Assembly: GCA_023417065.1 (NCBI GenBank)
Contig: JAEZGH010000025.1
Span: forward strand, 67,841 to 131,840
Direction of reading: 5' to 3'
Length of the DNA: 64,000 nucleotides
Origin: Bacteroidota bacterium
GTDB lineage: Bacteria; Bacteroidota; Bacteroidia; Cytophagales; Cyclobacteriaceae
In this document: positions 18,380-27,646 of the stretch, piece after piece
Layout: each line of letters begins with the position of its first letter
How positions within the stretch are numbered: position 1 is the stretch's first letter
Made by a program: the position numbers and the translations under genes
The notes under the pieces: generated by a model
The model's input: the letters and a program-made list of their open reading frames with translations, nothing else
Told to the model about the DNA's origin: nothing
Database searches by the model: none

Positions 18380-19009
18380 TCAGGTTTTGATGTGATATCG
18401 AAGAATATCGATTGCCTTGCCTATAAGGTTGTATGCAGCCTTGATGCTGATATTCATAATCTCGGCTATCTCCTGATATGAGACTTTTTCATAGAACTTA
18501 AGATAAACTGCCTCGCGTTGTCGCTTGGTGAGATGGGATAATGCACGCGCGAGGCGTTCCCGTTGTTCAACGGAAACCTGATCCTGAATAATTTTGAACT
18601 CCTCGGAGAACTCGACTTCGACCTCATATTGTTGCAAGGTGTTTTCGTCGACGGCGACTTCATTTATTCTGGCGAGGTTTCTTATAACCTTTTGCCGCAG
18701 ACTTTTGAGGAGGTAGAACTTAACACTGGTTACTTCGGATATTGCATTCCTCCGTTGCCATAGCTCAACGAAAAGGTCTTGAATGGAATCTTCTACAAGG
18801 GATGTGTTTCTTGTGATTTTTGCGCCGTATGCATAAAGCAGGCGGACGTATTTTTCAAAAACATAGTCGAGCGCCTTCCGGTCTCCTTGTTTGAATGACC
18901 TCCAGATATCGGCGTCGATCTTTTCCTGACTTGTTCCAGTCTTATATAGATACAGAGGTTGGGAAAATGGCGATGCCTGGAGTTCTTCCGGCTTCAGCGT
19001 GCGCTCCAT
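18380..19009 (-). CDS. ECF sigma-70 factor
   Basis: The 209-residue protein shows sigma region 2 (DRKALDYVFEKYVRLLYAYG, IQDLFVELWQRRN) and region 4 (LARALSHLTKRQREAVYLKF, YEKVSYQEIAEIMNISIKAA), the layout of Bacteroidota ECF sigma factors paired with FecR. It should direct transcription of the SusC/SusD operon and probably its own. A longer than usual N terminus (about 35 residues, MERTLKPEELQASPF) precedes region 2. The gene reads into fecR with a gap of 77 bases. The 308-base stretch upstream (19010-19316) carries its presumed promoter and the terminator of the PAS-domain gene. Confidence 0.94.
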   Translation of the reverse strand: MERTLKPEELQASPFSQPLYLYKTGTSQEKIDADIWRSFKQGDRKALDYVFEKYVRLLYAYGAKITRNTSLVEDSIQDLFVELWQRRNAISEVTSVKFYLLKSLRQKVIRNLARINEVAVDENTLQQYEVEVEFSEEFKIIQDQVSVEQRERLARALSHLTKRQREAVYLKFYEKVSYQEIAEIMNISIKAAYNLIGKAIDILRYHIKT

Positions 19010-19268
19010 TCAGGTTTGGTTTGTTCAGGTTTAGGTAATTCGAAGTTATAGAAAACCTTTCAGTTTGCAAACGAACCAGCGAGAGCATGTTGGGAATGCC
19101 GATGAGCGGAAGACACATCGCACACACCCATCATTTGGAATGACATCCATTCGATACACTTTGTTGACGTGTATGCCAATGCGATGATCAGGAAACAATA
19201 GTAATTCCGTTGTGACTAGCTAATGAAGATCAACCTCTGCCATGCCCAGACCGCATATGAGCGGTGAT

Positions 19269-19296
19269 AAAAAAAGGAAGGCATTAACTCCTTCCT
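19269..19296 (-). terminator. Rho-independent terminator of the multi-PAS gene
   Basis: On the minus strand a GGAAGG/CCTTCC stem (19290-19295 with 19276-19281) and an 8-base loop are followed by seven T residues. It lies just past the stop codon at 19317. Confidence 0.75.
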
Positions 19297-19316
19297 TTTC
19301 AAATAATGGTACCAGA

Positions 19317-22300
19317 TCACTTCCACGACCGAATCTGCTTTTCGTAAAGCTCCTCCGCGTGTTTGTCATTTTCGATGTGATAGCGGGAACTCACGTATTT
19401 AAACACTTTGCCTTTGTCGTCTTTGACGGGCATCACAGTAGCATCCACCCAGTAGTGGCCACCATCCTTTTTGCGGTTCTTGATAATACCTCTGAACGTC
19501 TTCCCTGCTTTGAGATTCGTCCACAACTTCTTAAACAGTTCCTTAGGCATATCGGGATGGCGCAGTATATTATGAGGCTTACCGATCAGTTCGTCTGCGG
19601 TATATTGAGCAACGGCACACAGCTTTTCATTCGCATACGTAATATTACCATGTAAGTCTGATTCGGACAGCAGCGTCGTTAAGCCCAGCACCATTTCCCG
19701 CAGGTGCAGTTCCTGGCGCATCTTTTCCGAGCTGGCATATTGCTGATTAAACACTTCCTGTGTGGCTGCCAGTTCCTCCATGTTTTGCCGCAGCTGTTCT
19801 TCCTGCGCCTTAAGCTCTTCGGCTTGCTGCTGGGATTCATTCAAGAGCTCCTCCGTTTTCTTCTTAGATACCGTCAACTCAGTGACGTCTTTCGTAAAGA
19901 TCGCGATAGCATAAACATTACCTTCAGCATCGCGCATAGGAACATAGTTTACATCATAGTAGGCGGTGATGTTACCAAAGTTGTATTCCTGCTCAATCCT
20001 GAATGTCTCGCCGTTAAAAGCGCGGCGGTAATTTGCTTCGTAAGCGTCCGCGTCAGCACGGGTAGATGCCAGCCTGCTGATCGGAATACCCTTCTCAATT
20101 TTAATATCCAGCCCCTGATAAGCTGCCTTGAACGTAGCGTTAAAGTTGAGTATGCAGAAGTCCTTGTCCAATGTAACAATCGAATCATTTGATGCATTAA
20201 TCAACCCAGTGACAAAAGCCTCCTTATTCTGAACTTCTGTCAACACACGGCTCATCTCCTCCTGCGTAGCGGCAAGCTCCTCCATATTCTGGCGCAATTC
20301 CTCTTCCTGCGCCTTGAGTTCTTCGTTCTGTTGCTGCGCCGCATTGCGCGCTTTCGTTATCTCCGTAACATCTTTCGCAATGATAGCAATGGTATTGATA
20401 TTTCCGCTGCGGTCAAATATCGGAGCGTGCTTCGTAACGAAGTATAGGTCCTGTCCACCGACGGTTACCTTTTCCGGCTGTTCTATACTTTCGCCATTGA
20501 ATACACGGTTGTATATCTTCTTCTTTCCTACTATGACCTCAGGATCTTTGAAGATCTCCAGCACATTAAAACCAACTTCAATCGGAAGCCCCATTTTGGT
20601 GAATGACTCCTGGTATGGTTTATTGAACATCACCAGCTTGAAATGACGGTCAATTGTCATGGTAGGGTCGGTAGTCACATTCAACAGATCATGCAGGTAC
20701 TGTTGACTGTTTTCGATCTCATTCTTTGCCGTTGTAATCTCGGTGACGTCCTTGGCATAGATCGATACGGCATTAATTTCACCTTGTTCATTCCGGATCG
20801 GCGAAAAAGTGAATACAATGTATTGATCGATATCGCCAAAAACATAATGTTCATCCAATGAGCAACGCTTGCCACTAAATGCCTGCTTGTACATTTCAAC
20901 GTGTCGCGGACGATCTTCGGGCTTAACAAGAAGGCCTATATCAATTCCTTTTTCAATGACAAAATCTCCCTTACTGAAATTGTCATATAGGGCCTTGTTG
21001 AAGTTCAAAACCTTGTAGTCGCGATCAATGGTGACAATCATATCGGTGGATGAATCCAGGATTTCCCTGGTGAAGCGCTCATGGCTTTGGACCTCATTCA
21101 AGATGCGTTGCATCTCTTCCTGGGTTGAAGCGAGCTCCTCCATGTTCTGGCGCAACTCCTCTTCCTGGGCCTTGAGTTCCTCATTCTGCTGTTGAGCTGC
21201 ATTCCGGGCTATCGTTATCTCGGTAACATCTTTTGCAATAATGGCAATCGTGTTGATATTGCCTTTTCGGTCGTAGACAGGAGCATGCTTCGTCACATAA
21301 TGAAAGTCATTGCCGCCTATTTTAAGCGTATCTGCCTGCTCTATGATTTCACCCTTGAATACGCGATCATATATCTTTTTCTTTTCAGCCATCACTTCGG
21401 GATCCTGGAATATCTCCAGAACTTCGAAGCCCACCGCAATCGGAAATCCCATACTCGTAAATGACTCCTGATAAGGCTTGTTGAACAGAACAAGCTTATA
21501 ATCACGGTCAATTGTCATTGTAGGATCAGTGGTAACATTCAACAGGTCGTGCAAAGATTGCTGACTGTTCTCGATTTCATTTTTGACCGTCGTGATTTCA
21601 GTGACGTCCTTTGCATAGATTGAAATCGCATGAATTTCGCCTTTTTCATTTTGTATAGGCGAGAACATAAAGATGACATACTGGTCAATGTTCCCGTAAA
21701 CGTAGTGTTCCTCCAATGAAACCCGTTTGCCGCTGAATGCCTCCTTATATTTCTCTATGTATCGTTGGCGCGCCTCTGGTTTATTCAGCAGGGTAATGTC
21801 GAATCCTTTTTCTACGAAGAGACCTGTCTTGGCAAAGTTATCGTACAAAACTTTGTTGAAATTCAACACCTTGTAATCGCGGTCAATCGTCACAATCATA
21901 TCGGTGGATGAGTCCAGTATCTCCCTGGTGAACCGCTCATGGCTTTGTACTTCGTTCAGGATACGCTGCATTTCCTCCTGAGTCGAAGAAAGTTCCTCCA
22001 TGTTCTGGCGCATCTCTTCCTCCTGCGCGCGCATCTCCTCCGCCTGCGATTGTGTTTCTGCCAGCAAGGCTTTCGTTTTATCGTTTGCACGAACGCCGGA
22101 AATTGTAGACGCTATGCTTTCACCGAGCTTCTCCACAAATTCAATCTGATATTTCTTGAAGAGGCTGAAAGAAGCTATTTCCACGACGCCATACACCTTC
22201 TCATCAAGCTTCAACGGCACTACCAGGATGTTTCGAGGAGTGGCTTCACCCAGGCCTGACGTGATTTTGACAAAATCCTCCGGCACCTCTTTCAGATAGA

Positions 22301-22799
22301 TTGTCTCTTTTTCAAGAACAGCCTGACCGGCCAGACCCTCACCAACGCTCAGCTTTTTCTGCAAATGCTTCTTACGTCCATAGGCATAGCACGCTGTCAT
22401 TTCGAGGAAAGGCTCATCAGGATTGTCATCATCGAGGAGGAATAGGGCCCCCTGATTGGCCTGCATATATGAAACAAGACTTTGCAGGATACTTTCCGAC
22501 AGACTTTTTAATGTATCATTATTGCGCGAGCGGAGGATTTCAACAAACTTGGCCAGTCCTTCATTTACCCAGCTGCGCTCCTTTTCAGCTATCGAAAAAC
22601 TTTTCATTTGATCTCTCATAGAGATCAGGGAACTGCTCAATTCAGAGGCAGTACCATTGTCATCCAGCTCAACATTGAGATTTCCTTTCTCTATCTCGCG
22701 AACAAACTGCGTGGCATTATCAACCGTCGCCTTCAGGGATTGGAGGTCATTGACCAGGTCAATCCACTCTTTCTTCTTAATGATTCTTCTTTGCAGCAT
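19317..22799 (-). CDS. Soluble HAMP/GAF/multi-PAS sensor protein without output domain
   Basis: Starting at ATG 22799 (MLQRRIIKKKEW), the product has 1160 residues and no membrane helix. Order: a HAMP-like helical region (FVREIEKGNLNVEL), a GAF domain (about 75-210; QANQGALFLLDDDNPDEPF, LSVGEGLAGQAVLEKETIY), then six PAS domains. They are separated by near-identical coiled-coil linkers (KAQEEELRQNMEELASTQEE). PAS units 1-2 and 3-4 form a duplicated block of about 286 codons. The last PAS resembles the Aer type (YTADELIGKPHNILRHPDMP) and ends 10-20 residues before the C terminus (QIRSWK). I find no histidine kinase, GGDEF, receiver or methyl-accepting region. It probably signals through partners by protein contacts; ligand unknown. 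Confidence 0.85.
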   Translation of the reverse strand: MLQRRIIKKKEWIDLVNDLQSLKATVDNATQFVREIEKGNLNVELDDNGTASELSSSLISMRDQMKSFSIAEKERSWVNEGLAKFVEILRSRNNDTLKSLSESILQSLVSYMQANQGALFLLDDDNPDEPFLEMTACYAYGRKKHLQKKLSVGEGLAGQAVLEKETIYLKEVPEDFVKITSGLGEATPRNILVVPLKLDEKVYGVVEIASFSLFKKYQIEFVEKLGESIASTISGVRANDKTKALLAETQSQAEEMRAQEEEMRQNMEELSSTQEEMQRILNEVQSHERFTREILDSSTDMIVTIDRDYKVLNFNKVLYDNFAKTGLFVEKGFDITLLNKPEARQRYIEKYKEAFSGKRVSLEEHYVYGNIDQYVIFMFSPIQNEKGEIHAISIYAKDVTEITTVKNEIENSQQSLHDLLNVTTDPTMTIDRDYKLVLFNKPYQESFTSMGFPIAVGFEVLEIFQDPEVMAEKKKIYDRVFKGEIIEQADTLKIGGNDFHYVTKHAPVYDRKGNINTIAIIAKDVTEITIARNAAQQQNEELKAQEEELRQNMEELASTQEEMQRILNEVQSHERFTREILDSSTDMIVTIDRDYKVLNFNKALYDNFSKGDFVIEKGIDIGLLVKPEDRPRHVEMYKQAFSGKRCSLDEHYVFGDIDQYIVFTFSPIRNEQGEINAVSIYAKDVTEITTAKNEIENSQQYLHDLLNVTTDPTMTIDRHFKLVMFNKPYQESFTKMGLPIEVGFNVLEIFKDPEVIVGKKKIYNRVFNGESIEQPEKVTVGGQDLYFVTKHAPIFDRSGNINTIAIIAKDVTEITKARNAAQQQNEELKAQEEELRQNMEELAATQEEMSRVLTEVQNKEAFVTGLINASNDSIVTLDKDFCILNFNATFKAAYQGLDIKIEKGIPISRLASTRADADAYEANYRRAFNGETFRIEQEYNFGNITAYYDVNYVPMRDAEGNVYAIAIFTKDVTELTVSKKKTEELLNESQQQAEELKAQEEQLRQNMEELAATQEVFNQQYASSEKMRQELHLREMVLGLTTLLSESDLHGNITYANEKLCAVAQYTADELIGKPHNILRHPDMPKELFKKLWTNLKAGKTFRGIIKNRKKDGGHYWVDATVMPVKDDKGKVFKYVSSRYHIENDKHAEELYEKQIRSWK

Positions 22800-23017
22800 A
22801 CATCTTGTTTTGACCAAAAGTAGATTATTTCTGCGGCCCGGAAATCTGGCACCCACGATGTGTCCACTTTTATCAGTAAATTGTCCATTGCTAAAACAGG
22901 AAAAACATTACACACATATTTTTTGAAAAAGCCGTCACCATTTTTTATTCCATCGAGACATTTAGGTCGCGTAAACACGCCCTCGAACACTTTGATATCA
23001 TCCACCTGAAAAACGAT

Positions 23018-23806
23018 ATGCAGGAAATCGGGTTTTCTTTAAAAGCCCATGCTCACGATTGCTACATGATCGTGGTCGTAACCAGCGGTGGCGGAACCCA
23101 CACGATCGACGGCGAAGCCTATAAGGTGGAACCTCCATGCATCTTCTTGCTGAGCCCCGGACAGATACACAGCTATGAATTTACGACAGACATAGAGGGC
23201 TTTGCGGTCTATTATACAGTGGACTTCTACCTGCACTATGCCCGCGAACGGCATCTGGACAGAACTCCTTTCTTTCATTCCATTGAACGCCCGACTTTCA
23301 TCCGCGCAAATACGCGGACCATAAAACCTGTGTTGTCGACTTTAGAGGAAATGTTATCCGAGTTTACCCAGGACGTCAATGGCAAAGAAGATGTACTTCG
23401 CAACCTTATTGACATTTTACTGATTCGAATCAACAGATTATGGAGTGGCAAGCCGGTCGCGACAAGAAAGACCTCGACCATGGTGCAGGTCCGGAAACTC
23501 ATTGAATTAATTGAAAAGCACTACAAGAAAATAAAGACGCCGGGTGAGTACGCACTAATGATGAGCCTTTCGCCGAATCACCTCAACACATTGTGCAAGA
23601 AGACCCTGAACCGCACGGTCACAGAACTGATCCATGAACGCATTATCGTCGAAGCCAAAAGGCAACTTGCATACAGCGACTGGGGTTTGAAGAAAATTGC
23701 TGATAATCTTGGGTTCAGAGATTACTCCTACTTTTTAAGGTTCTTCAAGAAGAATACGGGAATGACACCCGACGATTTTCGCGTAAAATCGAATAAGCCC
23801 AGATAA
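23018..23806 (+). CDS. AraC family transcriptional regulator
   Basis: The 262-residue protein has an AraC-type cupin domain (HAHDCYMIVVVTSGGGTHTI, PPCIFLLSPGQIHSYEF) and a C-terminal double helix-turn-helix (YALMMSLSPNHLNTLCKKTL, IADNLGFRDYSYFLRFFKKN, TGMTPDDFR). It should sense a small ligand, likely a sugar, and activate nearby genes; the GH16 gene begins 22 bases downstream on the same strand. The first ATG is at 23018, but the same frame stays open upstream and reads as protein (ETFRSRKHALEHFDIIHLKN), matching the usual N terminus of such regulators. No ATG, GTG or TTG is present there; ATT at 22940 is the nearest rare option. The true start is therefore uncertain. Confidence 0.9.
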   Translation: MQEIGFSLKAHAHDCYMIVVVTSGGGTHTIDGEAYKVEPPCIFLLSPGQIHSYEFTTDIEGFAVYYTVDFYLHYARERHLDRTPFFHSIERPTFIRANTRTIKPVLSTLEEMLSEFTQDVNGKEDVLRNLIDILLIRINRLWSGKPVATRKTSTMVQVRKLIELIEKHYKKIKTPGEYALMMSLSPNHLNTLCKKTLNRTVTELIHERIIVEAKRQLAYSDWGLKKIADNLGFRDYSYFLRFFKKNTGMTPDDFRVKSNKPR

Positions 23807-23827
23807 ATTGCAATCACCCTGCATGCC

Positions 23828-25465
23828 ATGAAAATCCTTTCAACCATCGTCCTTATAGTTGTGGGCACCTTGACGTGTCTCTCACAGGTTCTTATATGGA
23901 GTGATGAATTTGATGCACCCGCCCTCGACGTGACTAAGTGGAATATCGAAACCGGCACAGGTATCAACGGCGACTGGGGCACGGGTCAGCAGGATGCGGC
24001 AACAGGCCGACGTGAAAACATCGCCATTGAATATGACATCGACGGGGCATCCGGCGGCGCCCTCCGTATAAGTACACGCAAGGAATCATACTCGGGTCGC
24101 AATTATACGAGTGGGCGGATCAACTCAAAAGGCAAAGCTTCGTGGGGTCCCGGCTATCGCATTGAAGCACGTGTTTGGCCGAAAGATGTCAGGTATGCCG
24201 GACAGGGATTTGCTTTCTGGATGATGCCTCAGGAAATTCCGCCAGGTTATGATGACCTGATGTGGCCCCAGGGTGGCGAAATTGATATCATGGAGTTCGC
24301 CGGATCATTCCCATCGGCAAATCTCGGCAGTGTTCACTACGCCCCCTCGTGGAACAATAATGAATGGGCTGCTGACAATCACTGGCACCAGGGATCGTAC
24401 TACAGCTACGCAGATGGGCAGGTGCCCCTTCCTGCCTCGCAGTGGATAACGATTGATCTCGGTGAATCCGTATCACTGCGACGCGTCGTCCTCCATTGGG
24501 AGAATGCTTATGCAAAGCAGTATAAGATTCAGTTATCGACAGATGGCTCAGTATGGACCGACATTCATACAGTCACCAACGGAAATGGCGGGACAGATGA
24601 AGCGGATGTTGAAAATGAAGGGCAGTACTTGCGGATACTGGCCACGGAACGCGGAACGAAGTGGGCGTACTCCTTATATGAGGTAGAAGCATACAGTTAT
24701 GCAGATGACGCAAACATTGCTTCAGGGAAGATGGTCACAAGTTCGAGCACGGAAGACGAAACACTCGGACCGGCGAACGTTGTTGATGGAGACTACACCA
24801 CCCGCTGGGCAAGTGCGGATGTTGAGACCCCACTACCTTCGTGGCCTGCAGACGCGGCAGATCCGAATACCGGAGTGAACGGTTTCCACATCTATGGCAT
24901 TGACTGGCACTCCGACCGAATTGAGTTTTACGTAGACGGCAACGTGTATCACATTCATTACTTTGATGACGGCGGTGCTTTTCGCCGTGACGGTCAGAAC
25001 GAGAAGGGTGTGGTGCTCATCGATGATAAGCGTATTGCCAAAACGGAATACTCACACCGCTTTCCTCAGTGGCATCCATTCACTCATAAATTCTATGCAA
25101 TACTAAGTGCTGGCGTTGGAGGCAACAACACGTATGGAGGAGCAATTGTTCCTGAGGCTGAGTTCCCGTGCGACGTATATGTTGACTGGGTTCGTGTTTA
25201 CCAACTTGGCGATCGGGTGACGTCTGTTGAGGCGATGGAGAACGTTACTCCCATGGGGTATCCTAATCCGGTGTCAGACTACTATCACCTCCCTGACGTT
25301 TTGGATGGAACTCCTGTTACAATCGTCGATGTCCGCGGCACAGTGGTTCACCAGACTGTCGTTATCGCGGGCATGCTGGATGTCAGTTGCCTTCCGGAGG
25401 GGGTTTATTTTGTCAGATATATGAAAATGGAAAGGCTCGCTGTGTCGAGAATAATTAAGATATAG
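23828..25465 (+). CDS. GH16 endo-glucanase with inserted F5/8C domain and T9SS sorting domain
   Basis: The 545-residue secreted enzyme starts with a signal peptide (residues 1-20). The GH16 part begins at LIWSDEFDAPALD and carries the catalytic motif GGEIDIMEFAGS (E151, D153, E156), the E-x-D-x-x-E form of laminarinase-like enzymes acting on beta-1,3(4)-glucans. The fold is interrupted at about 199-335 by a galactose-binding-like F5/8-type-C domain and resumes at NGFHIYGIDWHSDRIEFYVD to VYVDWVRVYQL (457). Inside the insert the usual C-terminal part (QWITIDLGE to YSLYEVEAYS) precedes the N-terminal part (NIASGKMVTSSSTED to TTRWASA). Residues 470-545 are a type IX secretion sorting domain (YPNPVSDYY, ending in IIKI). 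It is probably in an operon with the AraC gene. Confidence 0.92.
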   Translation: MKILSTIVLIVVGTLTCLSQVLIWSDEFDAPALDVTKWNIETGTGINGDWGTGQQDAATGRRENIAIEYDIDGASGGALRISTRKESYSGRNYTSGRINSKGKASWGPGYRIEARVWPKDVRYAGQGFAFWMMPQEIPPGYDDLMWPQGGEIDIMEFAGSFPSANLGSVHYAPSWNNNEWAADNHWHQGSYYSYADGQVPLPASQWITIDLGESVSLRRVVLHWENAYAKQYKIQLSTDGSVWTDIHTVTNGNGGTDEADVENEGQYLRILATERGTKWAYSLYEVEAYSYADDANIASGKMVTSSSTEDETLGPANVVDGDYTTRWASADVETPLPSWPADAADPNTGVNGFHIYGIDWHSDRIEFYVDGNVYHIHYFDDGGAFRRDGQNEKGVVLIDDKRIAKTEYSHRFPQWHPFTHKFYAILSAGVGGNNTYGGAIVPEAEFPCDVYVDWVRVYQLGDRVTSVEAMENVTPMGYPNPVSDYYHLPDVLDGTPVTIVDVRGTVVHQTVVIAGMLDVSCLPEGVYFVRYMKMERLAVSRIIKI

Positions 25466-25505
25466 TTGGGAACATATCGAACTCCTCCATAATGCTTCTT
25501 TCTCT

Positions 25506-25945
25506 TTGACCTTCGTATTACCTATGAGTTTCATAACTATCCTGTCCCTGTTAGCTATTCTCCTGACCTCTGCAGCTGATTTCGTCAGATCCACATGCTT
25601 TCGTTTTCGGATTCTTTTCAAACCTATTATTGGGATTACAGTTGCGAATCCGGCTTTTAGGGGCACAATGGGGAGCACGTTATTACTACGGCCCATCGGG
25701 GCATCCTGGTTCATACGATGGTTTTTATGGTTCTTACGAAGCCAATATTGCATCCATCACCAATGGGGTGGGCTTACACAACTTATGAAACAATTGCAGG
25801 TGCCTATATGCTGTACCACGTGGACGGTCTCTTCAGAAAGATCAATCCGTCATGCATTTTTATCACAGGCATGGATGAAATTCAAATTGGTATCAACCCA
25901 TCGTTTAAGATCCATAATTGGGTCCTCGCGGGAATAGTGCAGTAG
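25506..25945 (+). pseudogene. Possible degraded small secreted protein gene
   Basis: This 612-base gap between two genes holds fragments that look coding in three different frames. They are a signal-peptide-like start (SFITILSLLAILLTSAADF, from ATG 25524), a Gly/Tyr-rich piece (GARYYYGPSGHPGSYDGFYG, about 25680-25735) and a downstream piece (GWAYTTYETIAGAYMLYHVD to HNWVLAGIVQ, stop at 25945). Joining them needs at least two indels. No family is recognisable. The single open frame through the region (25506-25937) has poor protein character and is probably not used. Confidence 0.25.
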
Positions 25946-26025
25946 AATTCGCGACGATGGTTATGCCGCCCTCGATTTCAATGCAGGAATAAAGTGAGAC
26001 CAATGATGATGCACAGTACATAATA

Positions 26026-26051
26026 AAGGGCTACCCTCCCGGGTAGCCCTC
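26026..26051 (-). terminator. Hairpin terminator after the choice-of-anchor-I gene
   Basis: A strong inverted repeat GGGCTACCC (26028-26036) and GGGTAGCCC (26041-26049) with a four-base loop. On the minus strand it lies about 27 bases past the stop at 26078 and is followed by TTTATTAT, a weak T tract. Confidence 0.6.
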
Positions 26052-26077
26052 GTACTTGTGGTAAGGTTGAGATACTA

Positions 26078-27646
26078 TTAGAAGTTTGCCATCTCTTCTT
26101 CTGTGGCTGACATCTGGAATACGTTAACTACGCCGTCGCCTTCGCAGCTCACAACAAGTGTACTGCGTTTGTTCGGACTGTCTTTTGCAGGGATAAACAA
26201 TACACCTTCAGGCGCATCGTTGGTTGCCAGTACCTGCAGATAGACTGGTGAGTTCGGAGACGTGATATCAACAACAACAATGGCGTCAGCTCTTTCGAGG
26301 CCGAGGAACGCAATTGTACGATTGCCGATCTTTCCAACGGCAAGGTTTTCAGGTTCTACACCCTTATCATCACTACGGCTGTCGTCGTAGAGATCAGGAC
26401 GATGTTGCATAAGGAACGCTGTAAGCTTGTTACCAGAATCATATACTCTGTTTCCGTTCTGACCATTCCAGATCGTGAATGAACGGGTACCGAAGGTATG
26501 CAGTTCATCAAAATCACCATCGCCATCAGTATCGCCGTCGCGGTTCGTGATTTTTAGTCTTCCGGCTTCAGCCTTAAGGGCAGCGGCGTTAGGGAATTTA
26601 ACCGGATCGAGCGCCACATCATTTATGCGTGCTTCTTCATTAAAAAGCTCTCCTTCAGCATAAGGCGGAAGCGCATCATCACTGGTAGGCCGCACCCTGC
26701 TGTCACCTTCGTTCACCGTAACGATGAAGTTGTTTCCTCCTACGCGGTATGATTCAATACCATCAGGCATAAAGATCCCTTTAAAGGGATAGTTTCTGAA
26801 TACAATTGCGTTGTCGCGATCGCTTGGATCGAGTTCGTTTCCAGGAAGTGAATGATCAAGACGTCCCAGCGGAAAGATGTCTTCGATGCGTTTAGACATC
26901 AGGTTGACCTTAGCTATGCCGTTGTTTTCCTGAAGCGTAACCCACGCAGTCTTGCTATCTTCAGAAATAGCGACGTATTCAGGTTCTGTATCCTGAGCCA
27001 GTGTCGTGCCTGCAGGGCCTGAAATTCTGTACCCTTTGCTTTTCAATTGAGCTACGCGGTTGTTGAATGATGAAAATCCAAGTGTCTTCACACTGAAACC
27101 GTTGCTTACGTCAATGATAGAAATAGAACCTTCCGGATCTATAGTGTAATCTTCATTAGGTTCACCTTCATTAGCAGAGACGATGAATTTTCCATCGGGA
27201 GAAAACTTCACCATGTCAGGCAATGAACCCACCTGAACGACAGCCCTTTCAGAGAGGTCGTCAGTCTTCCATACCACCACGTATCCGGGATCAGTCTTCG
27301 GAGACGACTCAATGGCAGCTGCAAGAAGTCCGTTCTTAACAGACACGCTGTTCACACCAGCGCCATATACGCTGATATTAATGTCTTGTATGTATTGCAG
27401 ATCGAATGGATCAGACATATCGAGTACATCGATAGCCTGCTTGACAGCATTGACAACAAATAGACGTTTTGTTTTTGGATCGTACGCTGAAATCTCTGCA
27501 GCTGTGTTACCTCCCTGCAATTGGATATTGCTAATCTGCGTAAACCCAGTCAGCTGTTCTGGGGAAGAGGGATGACCTGGGAAGTGATCGCAGGCACCGA
27601 AGAGCAACGAGGCGACGACAAATGCATTGATAGTTTTTTTGTTCAT
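26078..27646 (-). CDS. Choice-of-anchor I family beta-propeller lipoprotein
   Basis: The 522-residue protein has a lipoprotein signal peptide (INAFVVASLLFGACDHFPG, Cys19). The body is a beta-propeller of the choice-of-anchor I type: DPKTKRLFVVNAVKQAIDVL, LPDMVKFSPDGKFIVSANEG, EPEYVAISEDSKTAWVTLQE, GIFMPDGIESYRV, VTVNEGDSR, GVEPENLAVGKIGNRTIAFL and LERADAIVVVDI. Such proteins are surface or extracellular, often found near phosphate or metal uptake genes; enzymatic activity is not established. Several Asp-rich loops (NRDGDTDGDGDFDE) may bind calcium. It is divergent from a TonB receptor (28232), and a functional link such as shared regulation is possible but inferred. Confidence 0.85.
   Translation of the reverse strand: MNKKTINAFVVASLLFGACDHFPGHPSSPEQLTGFTQISNIQLQGGNTAAEISAYDPKTKRLFVVNAVKQAIDVLDMSDPFDLQYIQDINISVYGAGVNSVSVKNGLLAAAIESSPKTDPGYVVVWKTDDLSERAVVQVGSLPDMVKFSPDGKFIVSANEGEPNEDYTIDPEGSISIIDVSNGFSVKTLGFSSFNNRVAQLKSKGYRISGPAGTTLAQDTEPEYVAISEDSKTAWVTLQENNGIAKVNLMSKRIEDIFPLGRLDHSLPGNELDPSDRDNAIVFRNYPFKGIFMPDGIESYRVGGNNFIVTVNEGDSRVRPTSDDALPPYAEGELFNEEARINDVALDPVKFPNAAALKAEAGRLKITNRDGDTDGDGDFDELHTFGTRSFTIWNGQNGNRVYDSGNKLTAFLMQHRPDLYDDSRSDDKGVEPENLAVGKIGNRTIAFLGLERADAIVVVDITSPNSPVYLQVLATNDAPEGVLFIPAKDSPNKRSTLVVSCEGDGVVNVFQMSATEEEMANF

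Noticed and set aside
26078..27646. Alkaline phosphatase assignment for the choice-of-anchor-I protein
   Set aside because: The beta-propeller pattern is clear but no phosphatase active-site motif is visible.
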